From Hexactinellida sp. DTS-2022 (lineage: Eukaryota > Porifera > Hexactinellida): DNA of 64,000 nt. The DNA is taken from NCBI GenBank assembly GCA_028753945.1, contig JAPNXP010000009.1:310001-374000 (forward strand), written 5' to 3'. Below are positions 29,201 through 37,411 of the stretch, in pieces; positions within the stretch are counted from its first letter, which is position 1; each line of letters begins with the position of its first letter. The notes below the pieces were generated by a model that saw only the letters and a list, made by a program, of their open reading frames with translations, made no database searches and was not told where the DNA came from. The translations under genes were made by a program, and so were the position numbers.

Positions 29201-31421
29201 ACTAGCAGACTTCCCCCCCCTGAAGAAAAATCCTGTATAAAACCCTATGCTGTATAGTAGCTATAGGGTATATACAGGGTAGTATAGTGTAGTGTATGAC
29301 CGGGTTGTAAGGCACCTGGGTAGTACGTACTGTATTAAATACAGTATAACCTTGTTAGTACGAATTCCAGGTTAATACGAACACTATTTCAGATCCCTTC
29401 AAAGCCTTTTTAATATAAATGATATTGGTTAATAAACACATTTTGACATTTTACGGACTAACGAGGTTGTACTGTAAGTTTATAAAACAGTGTGTAATTG
29501 AACTCTGTTAATACGTACTTATTCGGGGTACGTTATAACCGAGTTATACAGTACACTGTTCATACACTACTCTATTGATACGAGGTTATACAGTACATAT
29601 GACTTATGCTACTCTATGATACGCTATTACTACTGTGCCCCAGGTTAAGGTTACTATGTCACAATAGTAATAATTTATGCTACTCTATTGATACTAGGTA
29701 GTACTACAGTAGATATCACGATAGTATTACATACTACTATACCCAGGTTAAGGTGACGATGTCTGCGTGTGGCCAGGACTACACGCTGGTGCTGGGAGAG
29801 TCGGGAGAGGTGTTCTCGTTCGGAGACAACGAGTACGGACAGCTGGGGGCCGGCACTGAGCCAGGGGGGACACCTGCCAGGCTGCCGGAGGACGAGGTGT
29901 CCGTGTGTCAGGTGACAAGTGGCCTGGTGGCGGTTAAGGTGGTCACAGGAGCGTACCACTCTCTTGTTATGAGCGAGGGGGGGAGTGTAGCCAGCTGGGG
30001 GCGGGGGGACGGGGGTCAGCTGGGACATGGGGACACCGTACACCTGGGTAAGGAGTGTGTTAGATAGGTAGGTGCTAGTTAGGTGTTAGATAGGTGTTGT
30101 TTAGTTTGTTAGTTTATTAGTTAGCGTGTTTGTTTATTAGTTTGTTATTGATTTATTGATTTATTTGTCTATTAGTTAGTTAGTTGTTTGTTTGGTTGTT
30201 TTGGTTTGTTTAGTTATTTGTTGATTTACTTATTAGTTTATTGATTGATTTATTAGTTAGTTAGTCAGTTTGTTTATTTATTTATTTATTGCTCTGTTTA
30301 TTCATCTGTTTATTAGTTAGTAGTTAGTTTATTGATTTATATGTTTGTTTATTGCTCTGTCTATTGCTCTATTACTCTGTATATGTACCGGACACAGGGT
30401 CTGCTCGTCCGATTGACTTCTTCACCTCCTCCGACCCTGTCCGTGACGTGGCCTGTGGGGACGGCCACACGCTGGTGCTCACAGAGAGTGGGCGCATATT
30501 CTACTGCGGCGTAAAGCTGGGGGCCCCGGGGGACCACGACTATCCGGACCTGTTGGAGCATCAGATCGTGTCCCCCTCCCGAGTGTCTAACTGCTCCTTC
30601 AAGCAACTGGCACTCAGCAATGTGGTGTTCTCTGGCATTAAGCAGGTAAGAATATACGTACAGTCTCTTGTATTACAGTTGTTATCATGAGATGTATAGT
30701 GTATAAGCTCGTTAGTAGGAACACCAGGGGACTGTCAAAATGTGATCGCCTTATCCGGAATTCGTATTAACCGATGTCATTTGTATTGAAAAGGCTTGAA
30801 GGGGACTGAAATTGTGTTCGTATTAACGAGGTTCTACTGTAACTTTGTATTATGCAATGATACTTCAGTAATTATCAAAGTGTAGTAATTTTATAATGGA
30901 AAGTGAATATCCATTGTACATATAATCGAGGTATTAAGTAAGTCATGCTAGTAAAACAGTCATACAACACTCTATGCATTCACTGTGTATTCTAACTGGA
31001 ACTATAGGTGTCAAGTGGCAGTAACTTCGCGGCTGTTCTCACTGAAAGCAAGCGTGTAATCACATGGGGACAAAACATGAATGGACAGCTAGGCCACAAA
31101 GACAACCACAACCGTTCCAAACCTCAAATAGTAGAGTCCCTTTCAGATAAAGCTGTAGAGACTTTATACTGTGGAGGTAACCACATGGCTTGTACAGTTG
31201 TACATTCATGGGTGCCTGACAAAGAGGCAAATCACTGCATGCTTTGTAACGTGGGGTTTACAATGGTTAGAAGGAGGCACCATTGTAGAAAGTGTGGAGG
31301 TATTTATTGTGGGAATTGCACTTCTCAGAAATTCCCGTTGTTGGATTTGGGATTTAGTAGCCCTGTGAGGGTTTGTGATAGGTGTTATAAGAAACTGAAT
31401 GATGACGTAATCAATGCGTAA
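26279..31421 (+). CDS. PH-RCC1-FYVE domain protein (PRAF-like), 7 exons
   Basis: Exons 26279-26585, 27031-27225, 27508-27780, 28512-28690, 29747-30047, 30398-30645, 31008-31421; all GT-AG and in matching phase, 638 residues. Residues 12-130 are a PH domain (LLKAGRSGKPHYRRFELS, then RSLDVVCTERAECDTWVMAL). Five middle exons encode RCC1 repeats (DVYTWGRG, GEVFSWGSGKYGRLGHG, ASWGRGDGGQLGHG and others). Residues 569-632 are a FYVE finger with WVPD, RRRHHCRKCG and eight paired cysteines. FYVE domains bind PI3P, so an endosomal role is likely; RCC1 propellers often act in small-GTPase regulation. This order is best known from plant PRAF proteins. The ATG at 26279 was chosen because it opens shortly before the PH domain; an upstream ATG at 26231 is in frame. 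Confidence 0.9.
26605..26724. mobile_element. TA-type MITE, family D copy 1 (intron 1)
   Basis: ACTCCCGTTATA at the left and TTATAACGGGAGTTTACTG at the right; interior degenerate. Lies just inside the donor of PRAF-like intron 1. Confidence 0.6.
26801..26940. repeat. GCGCG-rich dispersed repeat, family U copy 1
   Basis: CATCCAGGCAAAATTTTATG at one end and ATTACGCGCACGCCTGGATA at the other form an imperfect inverted repeat. Related copies near 41561, 54757, 60462, 62319 and 62958 share TCCAGGAGCGCG or CTCCTGGAT words. Confidence 0.5.
27293..27396. mobile_element. TA-type MITE, family B copy 2 (intron 2)
   Basis: AGTAGAATCTCGTTTGAACG to CTAACGAAGTTCTACTG, with GGTCCCATGGTG near the right end. 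The left half is decayed. Confidence 0.7.
27807..27971. mobile_element. TA-type MITE, family F copy 1 (intron 3)
   Basis: CAGGAGCTCTGTTAATAGGG to CCTATTAACAGAGTCTACT; subterminal CACCAGGGGACCGTC. Related to 56393-56539. Confidence 0.7.
28209..28492. mobile_element. TA-type MITE, family C copy 1 with an expanded internal tandem repeat (intron 3)
   Basis: CAGTGGATGTCGGTTATAAG to CTTATATCCGACATATACTG. Within it, 28308-28485 holds about five tandem copies of a 32-bp unit (TGTGCTTATATCCGA then a TGTTCTTATAACCGG part) derived from the element's own end. Confidence 0.75.
28760..29235. repeat. GC-rich insert in intron 4 with C-runs and a hairpin
   Basis: Bounded by long G and C runs (28762-28770, about 28780-28820, 29212-29221). 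Contains a perfect hairpin CCAGGGGCTTCGCCCCTGG at 29114-29132. TACAGAGGGG at the left and the complement of CCCTGAAGAAAAATCCTGTA at the right may be degenerate ends. Probably a decayed transposon; class unknown. Confidence 0.4.
29342..29474. mobile_element. TA-type MITE, family B copy 3 (intron 4)
   Basis: CAGTATAACCTTGTTAGTAC to CTAACGAGGTTGTACTG with TA flanks; internal part shortened. Confidence 0.75.
30060..30380. repeat. Low-complexity TTAGT/TTTG/TTTAT tract (intron 5)
   Basis: The whole of intron 5 is a degenerate mixture of TTAGT, TTGTTTG and ATTTATTGA words. No other structure seen. Confidence 0.7.
30700..30839. mobile_element. TA-type MITE, family B copy 4 (intron 6)
   Basis: Left end eroded (TATAAGCTCGTTAGTAGGAA), right end TATTAACGAGGTTCTACTG intact. 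Contains CACCAGGGGACTGTC. Confidence 0.75.
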
Positions 31422-31605
31422 CTGTAAGTATCACTGTTGTGTTTATTTATTTGTTTGTTTGTGTATAAATTGTTGTTTATGAGAGGTGTTTATCAATATT
31501 ATTCTATTATTACTTTATTTACATAATAAATAAACACATATTTATAAGAATTAGACAAATACTGGTACAACATAATATACTGCAACATAAAAATACTAAA
31601 TTCAT

Positions 31606-31610
31606 GTATT

Positions 31611-31660
<50 letters not shown>
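31606..31660. repeat. (TTG)n microsatellite between convergent genes
   Basis: About 16 uninterrupted TTG repeats end a few bases beyond the stop codon of the minus-strand NHL gene, in the 244-bp spacer between two convergent genes. Confidence 0.9.
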
Positions 31661-31663
<3 letters not shown>

Positions 31664-31665
31664 CT

Positions 31666-34600
31666 TTAGAATATCTGTATCATGGCTGTGTCTTTAGTAT
31701 CTACGATTACTATTCGCCCGCTTGGCATAATTGCAATTGAGAGTGGGTCCAAAAGTTGTCCCATTCCTGTCCCCTTGCCCCCAATGCTCGTTAGGTGTTT
31801 CCCCTCTGGAGAGAATATCTTCACTTGGTGTTCTCTGTTGTTGACAACAAGAAATCTGTTTTCTAAGTCGATCGTAAACATTTTAGCTCCGCTCAGCTGA
31901 TCGTTAAAAATTATAGATTTTAGCGGAAATCCTTTCCACCCGAAGCTCTGAAGCGGATAAGTTGAAAATGTAAACAAAACAAAAATACAATTTGTTGTTG
32001 GAACTATTTTCTGTATTTTACTCTTCCCTTTCTCAAAGTATTCGGTGTGTATAGTTACCTTATCGACGCATTGGAATTCCTTATCCCACACAAACAACTG
32101 TAGTTTGTCATAAACACATCCTACTATTCTCTTATGGCTGTCAAATTCTATGTCTGATATGTATTCGCCTTGTGACACCTGTTTAATCAACTTGTTGTCC
32201 TGTTTGTTTATCTTCACTAGCAAACCCCCGCTTATATTGCAAGTCACGAAACAGTGGAATTGGTCTATGACGAGTCTTCTCGGATAATCGATGCCTGAGA
32301 TGCTCCATTGGAATGTTCCTTCTTGCGAGAACACCTGTCATTCATTCAGTTATGAATAGGCATACCTTATAAACAAATCTATGGTTCCAATTCACATTGG
32401 TTTAACGAGTCACTATAGAGGTGTGTACGGACTAATTGTATACTAACTACAGTAGAACCTCGTTAGTACGAACACTATTTCAGTCCCCTTCAAAGCCTTT
32501 TCAATACAAATGACACCGGTTAATACGAATTCCGGATAAGGCGAACACATTTTGAGGGTCCCCTGGTGTTCCTACTAACGAGGTTCTACTATACTATATC
32601 AATGTTACTGTCAGGCCTTAATACATAGGTATGGCTTGTCAATAGAACTGTTATAGGAACTGAACTAACATAATTATATTGGAGACTTTAAATTACAATA
32701 CAGTATACTCCGCTTAATTAATAGAGCCACCGGTTAATAGATTTCTCCGCTTAATCGGGTCAAAGTAACCTGGTCCCGAGGTGACTCTATTAAGCAGAGT
32801 CGACTGTACCTTCGCTATATAACGTTATTATAGGAACTGAACTAACATAATTATATTGGGAGTTTAATAACAGTAATCTTACCTGTATCCTATTCATGTC
32901 CTGGTCGGCTATATATATGTCCCCGTTGTCCTCATCGACAGCTACTCCCGAGGGGGTCCAGAGCTCCTGTTCCCCTGTCCCCTTGTGTCCGCTGGCCATG
33001 ACAGCTGTCTCTCTCTCCTCGTACGGACACGGGTGTAGGGTAACCTGAAGGGGGGGAACATTTGTATACAATGATTTTATTAAACTACATCTAACAATAA
33101 CAATAATACAACAGACCATAGCCTACTATACATAAGGCCTCACAGTAAAATATGAAATCTGGACCAGGGATGCGGTCGCAGCCGGGAAACGAAATTGCAA
33201 TTTTTTATCAAATTTAGTGACATTCCGCTTAAAAACAGATATTGCGGTGACTAGCAATCGATATATATCGAAAAATATGCATATTAACCACAAAGCTAAT
33301 TTTAGAATTTTGTGTTGTTATTCACCCATAATATAAATAAGTGGTTTATGGTATATAACATACATAGCAAATTTATACTTTTATTACGCTCTACAGCTAA
33401 ATAATCCATCTTGTTATTTATTTATGTCATTCCCATTAGTACAATACCCCTACAGAGCCCATTTCCCTATTAATTAATTAACCTTATAATCTGATTTATG
33501 CTACTACCATTAATTTATTAGTTTTTTTCTAACGATGCCCAACAGTGCAGTTGTGCCGTTTTCGGATGCAAAATCAACTACAACGACGATCACCGTGTCC
33601 CAGTTTTTGAACTACCTACGAAACCAGATGACCTAAGACACAGATGGCTTCAGGTTCTTCGGAGAGACGACTTTGGAGAAGTTGTATTCTTCATTCGGAC
33701 TTGAGTGTGAATTCTTTCCTTTCCTCAAGCAAGCGACAAATTCTTTCACTGAAGCTGAGAAACATATCGTTATGCAAATGGACTAAATTCACGTAAATCT
33801 GATGTCACATATAAAGGAGGCAAGATATATGGTTCTAGTCTAAGCCCAGAAGATCCAATAAAGACTGTATTCGCTATTATGGTATCAAGTCTCCAGAAAA
33901 AAATGGTCTACTATAGTTCGTCTATTATCATGTGCCTCTCTTTCCGCTGAGAAGATATTCCCCATCAAACTCGCTTGTATTAAAGATATCGAAACTTGTG
34001 GTTTATGTGTGGATGTAATCTCAACAGATAACTATCCTCTTAACGTCAAGTTATTCAAACTATTATCTCCTGTTGGTAAGCTTGAAACATGTGTACCTCA
34101 TCCTTGTGTTCCTAACAGGCCTCTGTATATATCTCACTTTCGATTTCGTCCATATTTTGAAATCTGTACGAAACAATTGGCTAAATCTGAAGTCCAGTTA
34201 TAAGTGGTTTTTCTACCCCGATTTTGACGATATTGGATTTGATTATTGTTCATTTCCTTTAAAGGTGTGCTGCGCTTCTTTCCAAGATGTACGCGCCCTT
34301 TATAGCTCAGAGAAGGAGAGTCTTGCAAAATTAGCCCCGCGGTTGACATTTAAATCATGTTATCCTTCTGTATTGGAACGCCAAATTATCAAATTAGTCC
34401 TGAAAGTAATCCATGAGTCCACGATTGCTGCTCTAGCTCTCCAAAATGATCAACGTTGCAGTTAGTTGAAAACAAACACGTCTAGTTTCGTCAAAATTCT
34501 ACTCACGTTATGGAACATGTTTAATGTAAATGTTCCATATAAGCATATTCGTTTAAATGATTCTTCATGTCGCCCTTTCACAGTTAATGACGAACGCTTT

Positions 34601-36638
34601 ATCTTTTTATCCAGGATAGTAAATTGGCTAGAGACTTGGGAATCACACTCTTTGAAAGATGGCAAATTGAGCAAGCAAACTTTTACAAGCTTAAGACACG
34701 CGTGCATTGACTCCCTCAAATAGTTAATTATCTAACTGGACAGTGTGGATATGCTTACATTTTAACACGTTTCTTACAGACAGATCCACTAGAGCACCAT
34801 TTCGGACTTTATCGGATGATGTCTGGATCAAATTACCATGTTTCGTACCTTCAAATTTTAGAAGCTGAACGTCGTTTGAAGATCTCCAAACTATTAACTC
34901 TATTTTCTAATACCAACACTCAACCATCCAGCCAGATTTCTATGGAGGAATTTATTCAGTCTTTCTCTCCCATTTATAGCGTACATACAGGTTCAGAAAT
35001 TGACATTGATCCTTTTCTTGATGCTCTATCAGATGTATCAGCCATTAAGTGCGATACCCCAACACTCAGTCACTAGCTTTTATTGATGGGTATGCTGCCT
35101 ACCAATACCTTAAGGATTCTTCACCGTGCTTAATATGCCGAGATCTTTTAATTATCGACAAAGATATTCTAGTAGATGAATCCTTCGAATTCCGGTACCA
35201 ACTACTGCAGCTTTCTGATCGTGGTGGTCTAAAGTCTAAAGTATCCTTCAGAGCTTGCATTGGAATCTTTAATTATTGTTTGGAAGATTCTAACTATAAT
35301 CCAAAGTAATAGTGAACTTATGTCCCTGTTGATAGAAGGTCAAACTAGAAAGATTTTAGTAACACTTGCTTTTGGCTCCCTAACTGGTCTTGATAGTGGT
35401 TTTGAAAGTTGGAGAACTACTTGTCCTTCTTGTAAATGTGAAAGGTTCAACCATTCTATCAAGTCTCGTTCGGAGTGAAGCAAATTGTCTAATTGCAATT
35501 CTTGTCAAGAATTACAATTCGAGCCTTACTTTAAAGGGATTAGAAAAGCGGAAATTGAAAAAGTTCGATTCCTGATTATTTAGATACGAGTTAGTTGTCT
35601 TATGTGAAGTAAATATATCTACCAGAGTAAATAGAGGTTTTCTAGTAGTTTCTGTATTGTGTATGTTATGTGACTGTATTCAAACTCACAAAGTAACAAG
35701 ATTAATGGTATAATGAGAGTATACGTATTACTTTATTACAGTTGCTAGTTATTGAGGTAGCTGTTTTTAAGCAGTAAGTCACTATATTTGATATAAAATT
35801 GCAATACCATAATTTTCGTTTCCCGGCGGCGACCGCATCCCTGGTCCAGATTTCATATTTTACTGTGAGGCCTTATGTATAGTAGGCTATGAACAGACTA
35901 TAGTAGCACGGTTTATTTTTTATATTTATATTTATGCAATGTTACGTCGAAATAACTACGATTGAAATAGGTTTGCCCTTTTCAAATACATAGTACAAAT
36001 CAACATTAAATCAATTGATTTTGCTAAATACAGTAGATGTCGGATATAAGCACACCAGTTATAAGAACACTATATTGGAAAACGGTTGCCATTTACCCTG
36101 TATATTTTATTCCGGTTATAAGAACATGCCGGTTATAATATAAGCACATTAAGTGCAGTTCCCGACGATGTGCTTATAACCGGCATCCACAAATAATTGT
36201 GTTACTATTCCTGCCGGCACTAACCTGACACACCTCTGTTATGGCTCTCTCAATAAGCTCCATATTCCACTTTAGCTGCGTAGAGGGAATCTCGTTAAGC
36301 GGCTTACTCTCTAGCTCCTCTATCTCCTGTGCTATTCTCCCTATGGTCTCGGCTCTCAATCTGTGTAACTCGTTATGTTCGAAACTCCCCTCCATTATCG
36401 AGGTACCCTCTACCAACTGGGATATTATGTTTCTGCGGTTTGTAACAGGCGACACGACTTCCCTGAGTACCGTGTCCAGCTTGTCATTTATCTCCTTCTC
36501 CTTCATATCTAGCAAATCCCGGAATTGCGTGAACCTCTCTTTCACGCTCCATTTCTTGTCCTCTATTTCTCTCTCGAGTCTCTCTACTCTTCTCTCTGCC
36601 TGTCTCAGTGAACTCGTTCTCTTTAGCATTTCAGCCAT
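31666..36638 (-). CDS. Coiled-coil NHL-repeat protein, 3 exons
   Basis: Exons on the minus strand: 36225-36638, 32883-33044, 31666-32334; all introns phase 0; 414 residues. Residues 1-138 are a charged coiled coil (RQAERRVERLEREIEDKKW). Exons 2-3 carry NHL-type beta-propeller repeats (WTPSGVAVDEDNGDIYIAD; LLDPLSIAIMPSGRIVIVD). It lacks RING and B-box, so it resembles the C-terminal half of TRIM-NHL proteins. A paralogue at 50149 is intronless, with the NRIQ/VF junction aligned to the exon 2-exon 3 boundary. Intron 1 (3.2 kb) contains a P-like transposon; intron 2 holds MITEs. Likely a protein- or RNA-binding scaffold; partner unknown. Confidence 0.85.
32450..32591. mobile_element. TA-type MITE, family B copy 5
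   Basis: CAGTAGAACCTCGTTAGTAC to CTAACGAGGTTCTACTA; contains GGTCCCCTGGTGTTCC. In intron 2 of the NHL gene. Confidence 0.85.
32701..32806. mobile_element. TA-flanked MITE, family A copy 2
   Basis: CAGTATACTCCGCTTAATTA to TATTAAGCAGAGTCGACTG, TA on both sides, internal CCTGGTCCCGAGGTGAC. In intron 2 of the NHL gene. Confidence 0.85.
33117..35891 (+). mobile_element. Decayed P-element-like (THAP transposase) transposon in NHL intron 1
   Basis: Long terminal inverted repeats of about 75 bp: CATAGCCTACTATACATAAG at the left and CTTATGTATAGTAGGCTATG at the right. A 7-bp direct repeat AACAGAC flanks the element on both sides. The interior encodes a THAP zinc finger and P-type transposase fragments in several frames. 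About 2.8 kb in total, close to the size of autonomous P elements, but dead. Confidence 0.88.
33535..35100 (+). pseudogene. THAP-type P-element transposase, frameshifted
   Basis: From about 33552 one frame reads CAVFGCKINYNDDHRVPVFE then RHRWLQVLRRDDF, the C-x-C, P and W signature of a THAP domain. The ATG at 33535 is out of frame with it by one base. Later fragments in other frames include YKWFFYPDFDDIGFDYCSFP (34200-34260) and, near 34780-34880, DPLEHHFGLYRMMSG with NYHVSYLQILEAERR, typical of the C-terminal part of THAP9/P transposases. Multiple frameshifts and stops make it non-functional. Confidence 0.8.
36031..36190. mobile_element. TA-type MITE, family C copy 2
   Basis: CAGTAGATGTCGGATATAAG at the left; right part CCCGACGATGTGCTTATAAC then CGGCATCCAC, the last bases decayed. 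Ends 35 bp from the donor site of exon 1 of the NHL gene. Confidence 0.75.
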
Positions 36639-36798
36639 TCTGTTTGCTATAAAGTAGATACTGTAGAACCTCGTATCAATATAGTAGTGTAATACAGTCA
36701 CATGTACAGTATAACTCGTTATAACGTACCCCGAATATGTACGTATTATATGATGTACGTACTAACCGAGTTTAAATACATACTGCTTTATAAACTTA

Positions 36799-36972
36799 CA
36801 GTATAACTTCGTTAGTAGGAACACCAGGGGACCGTCAAAATGTATTCGCCTTATCCGGAATTCGTATTAACCGGTGTCATTTGTATTGAAAACCCTTTGA
36901 AGGGGACTGAAATAGTGTTCGTGTTAACCTGAATTTCGTATTAATCGTGTTCATACTAACGAGGTTATATTG
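36799..36972. mobile_element. TA-type MITE, family B copy 6
   Basis: CAGTATAACTTCGTTAGTAG to CTAACGAGGTTATATTG; contains CACCAGGGGACCGTC. It lies in the 773-bp spacer between the NHL gene start (-) and the transporter start (+); nothing else is recognisable there. Confidence 0.8.
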
Positions 36973-37411
36973 TATTGTGTGGTAAGTAGTAAATGTAGTA
37001 TATACTGATGTAGACCGTATTATATGACACGTGTGCTGTTATAGAATGCCAGGTAGACACTTATTATAACAAGATTAATATCCGAATATTATCTCAAATT
37101 CAAAATACTCCAATTAGTATAACCGCGGTTAGTACGTACTCTGTTTCAGTTTTATTTATTTATTGACACCTGTTAAAATTTCGAATTTCGACGGTCCCCT
37201 GGTTTTCCTACAACAGATATGAAACAAATAACTTTATGTTGTGTGTGTATTTATATTTATTGAAGCAGATAATATTGTCTATCAAAACTCTGCATATTAT
37301 ACCGACTCAGGTTACAAGCTATTAAGTCACTGAACAAATAATGATATCTGCTGAATTGACGTGTTTACAATTACTGAGTAGTTTTATGTAGCTCTTATAA
37401 TAACGCGTGAC

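Noticed and set aside
33045-36224. Independent THAP gene in the NHL intron
   Set aside because: Frameshifts, stops, long TIRs and target duplication show it is a dead transposon, not a host gene.
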